Below, in pieces: positions 8,530-17,194 of a stretch of 33,283 nucleotides of DNA. The notes beneath the pieces are model-generated. The model did no database searches, was not told the origin of the DNA, and was given only the letters and a program-made list of their open reading frames with translations. Source of the stretch: a virus. A program made the position numbers and the translations under genes. Position 1 is the stretch's first letter, and every line of letters begins with the position of its first letter. The stretch spans positions 1 through 33,283 of the IMG/VR virus record IMGVR_UViG_3300018426_000086. One strand, given 5' to 3'.

Positions 8530-10473
8530 TTAACCCATACGTTTTTTTCTGCGTGGATATGATTGCTTTGTATCATTGTAATTATTATAATGGAAATTGG
8601 ATCTAAATGCAGAGGAAGCTCTTTGTTTAGTGTTTCTTGTTACAAAATATGGGACGAATATTCTTTTAGTTGTTGATCCCCAAAGATCCATTACTTCGTT
8701 ACCACCGTTTTCGTATTGTCCCTCTTCAATTCTGTTGTAGGTTGATGCAGCATTATAGGTTCGTGGACCATAAAGTGCATTAGGTGGAGTAACACCCGCA
8801 TTAGAGTAATCAAACTCATTAGTACGTGCTAATGCATCAGCAGCACTGTTGGTTGTGGTGGGTGGCAGATCAAGCATAACTTCTTTACCATTTTTTTGCA
8901 TATAGTCTAAAAGTTGTTGATGTGTGGGGTATTCACCGAACGTATCAAAGTGGTAATCTACAAACAATGCGGCAGCACCCGCAGCTACTGGGGCAGCACA
9001 ACTAGTTCCACTAAAGTAATCCCACTCTCCATCAGGAAGAGTATAGCTACCTCTTCCAGTTCCACCTGCTGAAGACCAAGTGTATGCACCAAACGCCCAA
9101 ATGTCAATATGTGGACCACGATTACTATAAGGATCTGGTACAGGATTTATAGTACTGTGATGACATGCACCAATACTGTAGTGATTTAGACTTCCTACAG
9201 TACGATATGTTTTTGTATATCTTTGAAGATCTTGTGTTGTGTTAGTTTCGTATGTAAAATCATATAGTCCGTCAACATCTGTGAATGGACGGATCACATC
9301 GATATTCGCATCCATTTTAATGTAATCGTTCAGACGTGGATCACCAGCCTTAACAGACTGTGCACCACCAAAGTTACCTGCACTTTTAAAGTAGTATATG
9401 CTTCCATCACTAACCCAATTTGTAAGCATAGAGTTATAGGTACTACTAGGTATTTGGTATGGACACGAAATCCACCACTCATTTTGAGCAGTGGTTTGGT
9501 CATACGCAATCCTTGGCATCAAACCTGCATTGACAAAGGGAGTCAAATCAGAACCCCATCCACCCACTGGTCTCTGAACTGTTGTTAACATTCCATCGTC
9601 ATCATAGGAACCAATTTCATTGATGTCTTTAACTCTGTACATGTAGTTATGGTCTTCTCCACCATATCCCCATGCACCAGTGACAATGGTTGCATTTCTT
9701 CTACCAGTGACTGGATTAACTGGTTTCGTTTGGTGCCATGATAATACTGCATTATGCACTGTGGTTACACCATCAGAAAGATATATGACACGTATACTTG
9801 AAACCGCAGCCCATCCACATGTCTTGCCCGCTGCAGTACTTATAACACCTATTGCGTGATCTGAAAATCGATTACTATTAGTTATTTGATTGTTTCTTGC
9901 ATCATTTACAGAAGCACTAATATCAGACCAATCCATTCTAACAAACCTAGTGTTAGTAGTAGGAGTAGCGTCATCTTGAGAATCTGGGTGGTCTTCCCAA
10001 ACATCATTCGCTGCAACTGGCGTACCCGCTTCGATTGCAACGATGTCTACATATTCACCTGCATAGTTTCTAGTAATATTTTGATCTTCGAGATAAGCAT
10101 CTTCATTGAATGGACTAATTTGAAAAAATCCTATTGGACCTGAGTTTCCAGAAATCTCTTGGTCACTAGATAAAAACTTGAAAGTCGAAGTGATGTCTGC
10201 ACCATTTTGTGAAGTGATCCCAAATCTCGTAAGGTAATTAAAGTCAACATCAGTACGTACTGTATAAGTTTCTATAGGAACATCTTCTTTCTCTACTTCC
10301 ATGATACGGTCAGATGCACGTAATTCTTCAGCTTCTTCTTCAGTCAACATCATACAAACAAGACCTTCAAGTGCATCAAGTGTATCATACACTTCCATGT
10401 CACAACATTCTGTTTCCAAAACAGAATCCTGTTCTTCACAGTTGCAAAGGACGATGTTGTATCTAGATTTCAT
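8530..10473 (-). CDS. Subtilisin-like serine peptidase (S8) with I9-like propeptide
   Basis: A 647-residue protein in the baseplate block. Residues 1-66 resemble an inhibitor I9 propeptide (LTEEEAEELRASDRIMEVEK). The peptidase core has catalytic His206 in SDHAIGV, oxyanion Asn367 in KSAGNFGG and catalytic Ser491 in FSGTSCAAPVAAG. The DIWAFGAYTWSSAGG segment matches the SxG-x-DIWAPG region of the family. At the place of the usual catalytic Asp (V-D-x-G) the sequence is VDIVAIEAGT, so Glu148 replaces Asp. The C-terminus is basic (RRKKR). S8 peptidases do occur in virion gene blocks of marine T4-like phages; possible roles are maturation of fibres or degradation of host surface protein. It starts one base after the upstream gene's stop, so it is part of that operon. 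Activity is uncertain because of the Glu. Confidence 0.85.
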   Translation of the reverse strand: MKSRYNIVLCNCEEQDSVLETECCDMEVYDTLDALEGLVCMMLTEEEAEELRASDRIMEVEKEDVPIETYTVRTDVDFNYLTRFGITSQNGADITSTFKFLSSDQEISGNSGPIGFFQISPFNEDAYLEDQNITRNYAGEYVDIVAIEAGTPVAANDVWEDHPDSQDDATPTTNTRFVRMDWSDISASVNDARNNQITNSNRFSDHAIGVISTAAGKTCGWAAVSSIRVIYLSDGVTTVHNAVLSWHQTKPVNPVTGRRNATIVTGAWGYGGEDHNYMYRVKDINEIGSYDDDGMLTTVQRPVGGWGSDLTPFVNAGLMPRIAYDQTTAQNEWWISCPYQIPSSTYNSMLTNWVSDGSIYYFKSAGNFGGAQSVKAGDPRLNDYIKMDANIDVIRPFTDVDGLYDFTYETNTTQDLQRYTKTYRTVGSLNHYSIGACHHSTINPVPDPYSNRGPHIDIWAFGAYTWSSAGGTGRGSYTLPDGEWDYFSGTSCAAPVAAGAAALFVDYHFDTFGEYPTHQQLLDYMQKNGKEVMLDLPPTTTNSAADALARTNEFDYSNAGVTPPNALYGPRTYNAASTYNRIEEGQYENGGNEVMDLWGSTTKRIFVPYFVTRNTKQRASSAFRSNFHYNNYNDTKQSYPRRKKRMG

Positions 10474-10474
10474 C

Positions 10475-11815
10475 TTATGCGTCTTCCAGTTTCAGTCCAG
10501 TAATAGTCACAGTAACTGTGCCAGTAGTACCAGAACGGTTGGTTACTCTCACAGGAATATCATTTTCTGTTGGTCTATTATCGACAAAACCGAAGATCGC
10601 TGGGGTGATGACGAATGTCTCCGCCGCCGTTGAAACAAATTCTGCAACGACTCCGTCACCCTCTACTGGATCTGTACCTATTGGACGACTTACATCTGCA
10701 GTACGTGCTGCATCGTCTTTATAAATTCTAACTCTTGCACCTTTGTCGACTTGAACACTATACAAACAGTATGATACACCCAAGTTTGCAAAATCAATGT
10801 TTGTTTCTGCATCATCTGCAATACTTGCAGAGGTTACTGCTTGTGTAACACGTGATGGTGTAAATCCACCAGACGCAGTTGAGTTGATTGTGATTGAGTC
10901 TGTGCCTGTATCAGTTTGAATTGTAATATTCGAACCTGCAACAAGGTTTAAAGTGTCTGCAGTAGAATCTGCAACAACACTAGGTTGACCTGCAACAGCA
11001 ATAGTAGAGAATGTATTCGCAGCTCCACCAGTACCACCAGTCGCAGTAGATACGAATGTGATAGTATCATTTGCAGCGTCAGTGGTAATAGTCATACCAG
11101 TACCTGCAATAAATGTCAAGGTATCTGTTGTAGCATCTGCGACAACATCTGTTTGACCTGCGACACTAATTGTACCAAATGTATTTGCACTACCGCCTGC
11201 TGCAGCTGCATTTACCCATGCAGAACCATTGTAACTTAGAACTTCTCCACTTGCAGGAGCAGTAATAGTAACATCTGTAAGATCGTTGATTGCACTTGCG
11301 CCTAAAGAAATGTCTTTAAATTCAAATATTCCATTTCCATTGGCAGTAAGAACTTGACCAATAGTACCATCTGCAATACCATCAAGATCTAACAACCCAA
11401 ACCCAGAATTGTTTGCGTCTGTCAACATTCCAGTGTATGCAACGTTTGCAAGACTGTCTGCATATGAAGTTACATCGTTATTGGCATTATCAGTTAGAAG
11501 TTTGCGCCACTGACCGTGAGCATAGTAAAGTGCACCAGTCGAGTGAACGTGTGCGATACACCCATGATAAGTACCCGCACTTAGCGCATATAAATCCGCC
11601 TCAGTATCAAGTAAGAAAGATATTTTGTTGTGAACATTAAGAACTTGAAGTTCCTGATCACTGTTGACCATATTAAGTAGTGTATCATTACCCAATCCAC
11701 CCACTGCACGATAAATCTCATTCGTATTATCGTTAATTTTATCCATGGCGACACGTAACGGATCACCTGTTCCATCATTGGGTGCTTGACCTATATCTAC
11801 TGTTTGCTTTGCCAT
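10475..11815 (-). CDS. Tail fibre-like virion protein with internal repeats
   Basis: A 446-residue protein. The N-terminal motif IGQAPNDGTGDPLRVAMDKI followed by NDNTNEIY is a recurrent attachment or trimer-initiating segment in T4-like phage fibre and neck proteins. Residues 50-200 contain a segment LTDVTITAPASGEVLSYNGS, common in fibre shafts. Residues 211-258 and 267-312 form two tandem beta repeats. The C-terminal 130 residues are a separate beta-rich domain with RVTNRSGTTGTVTVTITGL near the end. The gene lies between the gp7-position protein and the S8 peptidase, starts after its own late-promoter-like octamer and is 1 base from the peptidase gene. It could be a gp9-type fibre adaptor or an accessory fibre; homology to T4 gp9 is not evident. 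Confidence 0.7.
   Translation of the reverse strand: MAKQTVDIGQAPNDGTGDPLRVAMDKINDNTNEIYRAVGGLGNDTLLNMVNSDQELQVLNVHNKISFLLDTEADLYALSAGTYHGCIAHVHSTGALYYAHGQWRKLLTDNANNDVTSYADSLANVAYTGMLTDANNSGFGLLDLDGIADGTIGQVLTANGNGIFEFKDISLGASAINDLTDVTITAPASGEVLSYNGSAWVNAAAAGGSANTFGTISVAGQTDVVADATTDTLTFIAGTGMTITTDAANDTITFVSTATGGTGGAANTFSTIAVAGQPSVVADSTADTLNLVAGSNITIQTDTGTDSITINSTASGGFTPSRVTQAVTSASIADDAETNIDFANLGVSYCLYSVQVDKGARVRIYKDDAARTADVSRPIGTDPVEGDGVVAEFVSTAAETFVITPAIFGFVDNRPTENDIPVRVTNRSGTTGTVTVTITGLKLEDA
10880..11185 (-). repeat. Two tandem coding repeats in fibre-like protein
   Basis: Two units of about 46-48 codons encode NTFGTISVAGQTDVVADATT and NTFSTIAVAGQPSVVADSTA, followed by DTLTFIAGTGMTITTD and DTLNLVAGSNITIQTD. 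They are joined by a Gly/Thr-rich linker. Such repeats are typical of beta-helical fibre shafts and can expand or contract. Confidence 0.7.
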
Positions 11816-11842
11816 TTTTTCTTCCTAAAAAGTGTTTTTAAT

Positions 11843-11850
11843 TATTTATG
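11843..11850 (-). promoter_or_regulatory. Possible late promoter (CATAAATA)
   Basis: The minus strand reads CATAAATA, overlapping the stop codon of the upstream 986-residue gene and lying 28 bases before the fibre-like gene start at 11815. It is the same one-mismatch variant found upstream of the gp8-like and HNH genes. Confidence 0.5.
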
Positions 11851-14806
11851 TAACTGTAATTGTATTGTTCATACTACCATGGTTTGCACACTGATAGTAA
11901 TATGTTCCTGCAACTGCAGTCCACTGAAGAACTGCACCACCTTGTCCAGTTACATTTGGCAACTGGTTACCTGTTCCCGCACCTTGTGTCGTCTTCAGAT
12001 AGAACGGATGAGAACTTTGTGTACCACTGTCAATGTTAAATTGAACCCTATCACCTACATTGAATACTAATGGTGGTTGTGCACCATTGATGTAGTTTGT
12101 GGATCTATCTGCACCATTGATCACATAATCAAATATTGGTGTACTAATATTAATAGTGTGCGTTGGCGAGAAGTTCAATGATGTATCGTTAAGTGTATAA
12201 TCTGGTGATGTATACACAACAGGACCAACACCGCTACCAGTTCTTAGTGTAACGTGCCAAGTTTCTGCGCCTTCCGTGAAGTTGTCTGCAACTGCAGCCA
12301 CAGAGAAACCACCGACACCATTGTTCATGACAATATTACCAGATTGGAAGGAGAAGTCACTATCACGATCTGGTCTTGGACCAATCGCCCAATACAATGG
12401 AGTACCATTTGGCCATCCAGGCACAGAGACACTAAATGTTTTTGTTGCACCCTCATCCAATGATGTTGAACCAATTGGAGTAACGGTGTAAGTATAACTA
12501 CCACCACCACTAACAGATGAGTCATTATCAGATGTGACAACTTCTGTATCTGAAAAGATATTAGAAAAGTCAACAGTTAAGTTGTTAATATCACCAATAT
12601 CTAGTGGTGATGTAGACTCACCATCGTCATTAAAGATACGAAGGAATCTTTGTTTTACACCAGATTTTTCAGGACCTGCAGCAAACTTTCTTTGGTAATA
12701 GAATTTACCAAACATTTTTGTACCCGCAGTATGCATGTTTTCTCTTAAGAAGTCCTCATATACAGGTTGTCCCAACATACTACGGATCTCGTAAGAATAC
12801 TCTTGGTAGTAATCACTATCTTGAATTCTCATAGAAGAGTCAAAATACGCATAAGTATTTGCGCTATCTACTTCATAACCATTCAAGTGAGAAGTAAAGT
12901 CTGACCAATACCCCTCTGTAACACCTTGTGTTTCTGCAGTAATTGTACCCTTCGCAACACGAATATTGTTATTTGCAAGATATGCAGTTCCACCATTAAC
13001 ATATCCAAATCCTGAGTTGAATATTTTCGCAGATGCAATCTTACCTGTAGCGAACTGAACTTCCGCATCAATTTCTGCGTTGTCACCAAAGTTTCTAGAT
13101 TCGTAATCTCTTTCAACTCCTAAGATATTAAATCTTTGAGCGTTAGGTCTGATGACATCGTTTGTTCCTGTAAATCCATAGTATGCATAAGGCGTGAAAG
13201 TAACCGAACCAACTTGGGTGTTACTACTACGAACAATACCTCTAACATTTGTGTTAGCTTCTGTGATAATTTCACCAATATTAAACGAACCTGCAGATGC
13301 AGGAGTAGTCAACTGAATAATCTGGTCCTTACGATCAAAGATCATCATCTGACTATCTTGTGCAATCGCCCAAACATCGTTCGTGTAGTTGACGCCTGGA
13401 TCGACGTTTCTGAAGATATCGATTCTACCAATGTCGAAAGGTGTTAAGTCAAACGCTTCGTTCAATGGTGTTGCAAGTGTCACTGGATTTGCAGTACCAG
13501 ACATTGCTTGTCCTGCAGGCGGAACATCGTTGTAGTTAGAAGAGTTAATTAAAACATTAACGAATGGTTGGATTGGATCTGTGATGAGAGAAACAGTTTC
13601 GACATCGTCAATGACTGCAATGACTTGCGCATTCGCATCCTGTGGTACACCATCTGGATATAAAATACCAGGCGAACTAGAATTCTTATTGGTAATATCA
13701 GCATATAAAATATCTGTATTACCATAACTTCTACGACGAATCGTGGGAGATTGATCAGCATCAAACTCTTCACTGTCATTCATCTTTACTGCAAGTGCGA
13801 CCTCGTTGAACCCTGTAACAATACCTTCATTACCAAAGTTATCACCAATTGTTTCTCCAATTTCCCAATCTGTTGACTGAGACGATCCCGCAAGAATAAC
13901 AACTTGATCACTAACAAGTAATCTAGTATTTTCTACCGTGTATCCAAACCCACCATCAATATATTCATATTCAACATAACCTGTGATATCGTTTGTGATG
14001 CCAGTAACAATTGCACGCCCACCATAACCATAGGTTCCTTCAACTTCGAAAATATCACCTACTTCATTACCTGTGGTTGCGCCACTCCATCTTGTATCAA
14101 TGGTTATATCGTTCAGAGATCCATTAATTTTACCAAAGGAAACAGTTTCCCCGCCAATCTGACACAACACATCATCATATTTTACAAAACTACCTTGCAA
14201 GTTATCGATGTAAATGATTGGTGTAATAATGCCGTTCAACAAAACAAAGTTAATTTTGTTTACAGAAGCCTTTGCACCAGTTGTTGAACCTATGATGTTT
14301 CTTCCAAGTAAATCTAAGTAAGAATATTCAACGCCTGTTTTGGAAGAAAATTCGTTACTATTTGGAAACATCTGTAAGAAAGTACCAGTCCTCCAAGTCG
14401 ATGCCGATGACTTAAACATTTTTTGTGCAGGATAATAAACATCAATATCTTCTTGATAGAAAATTCTAAAGAAAAGTTTGATGCCTTGTTCTGTACCCTT
14501 TGAACGATACAAGTCCATAATGTTTTTAATAATAAAGGGGACTTGTGATTCTTTTAATGGTAGATCCGCAAGAAATTTTCTTTGCCAATGAATAACCATA
14601 CTCGACAATGTCGTAGAAATATCACGATATTCAAAAATTCTTCTGATGTTATAAACAGATTGATTTGTGTCTGTTTCTAAAAAGGCATAATAATCTTTGA
14701 CAAGTTGCACAAGTTCTGGTCCGAACTCTTTATAGAGTGCGGGGAACTGCGCATCAATGAAGAATGATATCTTCTTTAGAATTTCTGCTTGGTTATAATC
14801 TGCCAT
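11846..14806 (-). CDS. Large baseplate wedge protein (gp7 position) with Calx-beta-like and cupredoxin C-terminal domains
   Basis: A 986-residue structural protein directly after gp6, the position and size of T4 gp7 (1032 residues), though I see no clear sequence match to it. Residues 1-130 form a helical domain including DLYRSKGTEQGIKLFFRIFY, reminiscent of tail protein I-type wedge proteins of contractile phages. The middle is beta-rich. Residues about 770-880 look like a Calx-beta or Ig-like module (DEGATKTFSVSVPG, then DNFTEGAETWHVTLRTGSG). Residues about 883-986 form a cupredoxin-like domain with a complete type-1 copper pattern: His933 in SHPFYLKT, then Cys973, His976 and Met979 in YYQCANHGSM. 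The C-terminal modules are probably surface decorations. Late transcription with the rest of the block is likely. Confidence 0.75.
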   Translation of the reverse strand: MADYNQAEILKKISFFIDAQFPALYKEFGPELVQLVKDYYAFLETDTNQSVYNIRRIFEYRDISTTLSSMVIHWQRKFLADLPLKESQVPFIIKNIMDLYRSKGTEQGIKLFFRIFYQEDIDVYYPAQKMFKSSASTWRTGTFLQMFPNSNEFSSKTGVEYSYLDLLGRNIIGSTTGAKASVNKINFVLLNGIITPIIYIDNLQGSFVKYDDVLCQIGGETVSFGKINGSLNDITIDTRWSGATTGNEVGDIFEVEGTYGYGGRAIVTGITNDITGYVEYEYIDGGFGYTVENTRLLVSDQVVILAGSSQSTDWEIGETIGDNFGNEGIVTGFNEVALAVKMNDSEEFDADQSPTIRRRSYGNTDILYADITNKNSSSPGILYPDGVPQDANAQVIAVIDDVETVSLITDPIQPFVNVLINSSNYNDVPPAGQAMSGTANPVTLATPLNEAFDLTPFDIGRIDIFRNVDPGVNYTNDVWAIAQDSQMMIFDRKDQIIQLTTPASAGSFNIGEIITEANTNVRGIVRSSNTQVGSVTFTPYAYYGFTGTNDVIRPNAQRFNILGVERDYESRNFGDNAEIDAEVQFATGKIASAKIFNSGFGYVNGGTAYLANNNIRVAKGTITAETQGVTEGYWSDFTSHLNGYEVDSANTYAYFDSSMRIQDSDYYQEYSYEIRSMLGQPVYEDFLRENMHTAGTKMFGKFYYQRKFAAGPEKSGVKQRFLRIFNDDGESTSPLDIGDINNLTVDFSNIFSDTEVVTSDNDSSVSGGGSYTYTVTPIGSTSLDEGATKTFSVSVPGWPNGTPLYWAIGPRPDRDSDFSFQSGNIVMNNGVGGFSVAAVADNFTEGAETWHVTLRTGSGVGPVVYTSPDYTLNDTSLNFSPTHTINISTPIFDYVINGADRSTNYINGAQPPLVFNVGDRVQFNIDSGTQSSHPFYLKTTQGAGTGNQLPNVTGQGGAVLQWTAVAGTYYYQCANHGSMNNTITVT

Positions 14807-14809
14807 TTA

Positions 14810-15712
14810 TTAGTATCCACTGCTTCCACCTTGGGATGATGAGTAAACAGATCCACCTGCACTGCCTGAACTTCCGCTACCACCAGTTGTTCTCGTGATA
14901 ACTCCACTTGCATCTGGAGCATCAAGAATTACTGGATCTTGTGCACTATTTTGAATTCCTGCAACAAGCTTATTGTCCAAGTACACATTAACACGAACAT
15001 CTTCGTCACGAATTAAGAACACTCGTCCGTTAGGTGAAGTGATGTCATCTTGTTTTGTATTTGCATAAATTTTAATTGCAGCGCCTGGATAACTCTCTGT
15101 TTCAAAGTTAACCAACTTAACGTCACCTGTTTCATAGTTTACTGTACCCGCACTTGGGTTTACAATCTGTGGATTTGAAACATCATCAGTAACAATCTGA
15201 ATATTACCTTGACCATCGTCTTGGAAAAATACACAAATTCCATTTTGATCAAAGACACTAGAAACAATTGCAGGAGTGTAGTTTGTAAATCCCTGCGATT
15301 GATTGTATGCATATGGACGAATTAATTCAGTACCAAATACAAATCTTGGGTTATATAACTGATTAATTGTTGGTGAGAATTCAATAATAGGTTTTGCTTT
15401 TATAGCATTACTATCAATAGCAGTGTCGATGTCATTCAATTCTTTCGACAATCTTGAAAGTCTTAATTTAGATTTAAATTTATTCAAATTATTTGTAGAG
15501 TGTTTCGATACCACATCTCTAACCAACGATTCGATTTGATCGCCAGATTTTTCTGTTTCTTTTTGAGTATAATAAACATTAATATTCAGATCTGCATACA
15601 AGAATTCTGTTTTAACAAAGAATGGTTCAATCGTCAATGGTGTACGGTTCTTCAAGAATTCGATGTACGAGTTTGCAAGTGTCTGAGAAATCAACTGTGC
15701 ATTGTCATTCAA
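14810..15712 (-). CDS. 6: Baseplate wedge gp6, C-terminal fragment after in-frame amber codon
   Basis: This 300-codon segment continues gp6 in exactly the same frame as the preceding gene: reading straight through the TAG at 15740-15742 gives DELAQP-stop-FGKVAISVYLNDN, as in an uninterrupted gp6, where a YGKV-type strand follows the YGGD/E segment. The only possible initiator near the front is a TTG at 15712, without a convincing ribosome binding site, and no ATG codon occurs in the remaining frame. Independent translation is therefore unlikely. The segment carries RTPLTIEPFFVKTEFLYADL, typical of the gp6 domain that joins wedges into the inner ring, and a Gly/Ser-rich tail. It is either made by amber suppression or readthrough, or the codon is a mutation or sequence error. 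N- and C-parts together approach the full length of T4 gp6 (about 650 residues). Confidence 0.75.
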   Translation of the reverse strand: MNDNAQLISQTLANSYIEFLKNRTPLTIEPFFVKTEFLYADLNINVYYTQKETEKSGDQIESLVRDVVSKHSTNNLNKFKSKLRLSRLSKELNDIDTAIDSNAIKAKPIIEFSPTINQLYNPRFVFGTELIRPYAYNQSQGFTNYTPAIVSSVFDQNGICVFFQDDGQGNIQIVTDDVSNPQIVNPSAGTVNYETGDVKLVNFETESYPGAAIKIYANTKQDDITSPNGRVFLIRDEDVRVNVYLDNKLVAGIQNSAQDPVILDAPDASGVITRTTGGSGSSGSAGGSVYSSSQGGSSGY

Positions 15713-15739
15713 ATAAACACTGATTGCAACCTTACCAAA

Positions 15740-16771
15740 CTATGGCTGTGCCAGTTCGTCACCACCATATGCAGAAACCGCATTAATCTCTGGGAACTCT
15801 TGTTTCAAAAGGATCTCATAGTCATTGGTTGTGATCGCTCGATCTTGAATCTGCAATGCTTTTGGTGCATTAGTTTTGATGCTATCGATAGATTCTCTTT
15901 CCGCACCACCTGAAGCTGCTTGCACCGTAGTCACGGTGATCTGCACATTAGATAAGAAAGAAGATGTGAATTTATTTGCACCATTCGCTTCTGGTCCACT
16001 TGTAATACGGTAACGTACTTTCACGTCTTCGAATTCTGATGGTTGTAGACCGAATACGTTACCACCAAAGTAAATGTTGTAACGGTTATCAAAATAAGGT
16101 TCTAGATAGAATACTTTGTCGGTTGGTCCCACCCCAAAAATATCTGTTCTGTATGTAAAGACGTTCTGGTCTTCTGTTGCTTCTGCGTCGATAAAACAAA
16201 CGATAGAGTCTGTATCCACTTCTGGGTTAGAGAGTGCAACACGCAGAACTCCGTTATCATCAACAAGGAAACCTTCACGTTCGAAAGAAGCAAGGACTTC
16301 ACCCTCAAAGATTTCTATATCTCCCGACTCCCATACATTCGGTGCAGTTTTACGTGCAACATACGTTTCATTAGTCACGAAGTTATATGTTGTTCCCAAA
16401 AACGATGTTGTGAACTCAGTATATGTCGGAATAACGACAGTCTGGTCTGTAATAGTTCCCTGTGGATCGTCAATACGAACACGAACAACCGCTTTTGGTG
16501 ATTTGCGAGAACGAGGCAGATAGTTGAGTTCTTTTGCATGTGAGATTACAGAGTTGCGCAAAATCGCTGAGTCAAGAAACATCTCAGATATTGCCATGTT
16601 GGTGTAGAAGTTATTATGATATGTGTTGTATGCGAGGACATCCAACAACACACTCATGTTTGACCCTTCAAAGTTATAGTCTTTGAATTGCGTTTGTGAT
16701 CTTAAGTAATCTTTGAGTTGATCCTTGGCTGCTTCAAAGTCAAGTTCAACTATTGGTGTTGGAGTCGCCAT
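15740..16771 (-). CDS. 6: Baseplate wedge gp6, N-terminal part ending at an in-frame TAG
   Basis: The 343 residues match the N-terminal half of T4-type gp6, the dimeric wedge protein that forms the inner baseplate ring. Characteristic pieces are FEAAKDQLKDYLRSQTQFKD near the start, LLDVLAYNTYHNNFYTNMAI near residue 45, and the gpJ-like LLKQEFPEINAVSAYGGDE at the end. Family members normally continue for another 300 residues; here TAG at 15740-15742 interrupts the frame and the remainder follows without frame change. Its start lies directly after the gp25 stop (overlap-like junction at 16771-16774), so the pair is co-translated. TAG is rare as a stop here: among the complete genes only the HNH nuclease clearly uses it. 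Confidence 0.85.
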   Translation of the reverse strand: MATPTPIVELDFEAAKDQLKDYLRSQTQFKDYNFEGSNMSVLLDVLAYNTYHNNFYTNMAISEMFLDSAILRNSVISHAKELNYLPRSRKSPKAVVRVRIDDPQGTITDQTVVIPTYTEFTTSFLGTTYNFVTNETYVARKTAPNVWESGDIEIFEGEVLASFEREGFLVDDNGVLRVALSNPEVDTDSIVCFIDAEATEDQNVFTYRTDIFGVGPTDKVFYLEPYFDNRYNIYFGGNVFGLQPSEFEDVKVRYRITSGPEANGANKFTSSFLSNVQITVTTVQAASGGAERESIDSIKTNAPKALQIQDRAITTNDYEILLKQEFPEINAVSAYGGDELAQP

Positions 16772-17188
16772 TTATCTTGTCCTCTCTAATATCACATCAA
16801 GCGTGATTGGCTGTTCTCTGTTACTGATGTAAAATCTTACATTAACATATACTTCGTTTTCATCTAAAGAACCTGCGGCGGTGACATCAATAATGTCTGC
16901 ACGTGGTTCATATATTTCCAGTGTAGTTTGGACACGATCTTTAATCAGTTCTAATGTTGCAGGTGTAAGATTTTCAAAAAGAAGTTCTTTTAGTCCCGCA
17001 CCAAGATAAGGTTGCATTAAACGTTCACCACGATCTGTCAACATAAGGTTACGCATAGCTTCTTTGACTGCGTCTTCATCTCTTGTGACCGCAAGATCAT
17101 CTGTTAAAAGATTAATCTCTAAATCCTTTTTAAAGTCAGAATAAAGATTAATCTTTTTTGTTTGTGGTGTAAAAACATTTAATGTCAT
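16772..17188 (-). CDS. 25: Baseplate wedge protein gp25
   Basis: A 138-residue protein of the gp25/GpW family, the small wedge subunit that docks gp6 and templates sheath polymerisation; it has structural relatives in type VI secretion (TssE). The sequence shows the family features: an N-terminal SDFKKDLEINLLTDDLAV, the LTDRGERLMQPYLGAGLKEL block around residues 50-70, and the conserved EPR motif in LEIYEPRADI near residue 92, followed by the final beta strands. T4 gp25 is 132 residues, so this is full length. It is located between the M15 peptidase gene and gp6, as expected for a 5-25-6 order with one insertion. Confidence 0.93.
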   Translation of the reverse strand: MTLNVFTPQTKKINLYSDFKKDLEINLLTDDLAVTRDEDAVKEAMRNLMLTDRGERLMQPYLGAGLKELLFENLTPATLELIKDRVQTTLEIYEPRADIIDVTAAGSLDENEVYVNVRFYISNREQPITLDVILERTR

Positions 17189-17194
17189 TTTACT

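Noticed and set aside
15500-15913. 137-codon plus-strand frame across the gp6 amber codon
   Set aside because: It is antisense to gp6, has a biased Cys/Ile/Arg composition, and gp6 coding evidence is clear on the other strand.
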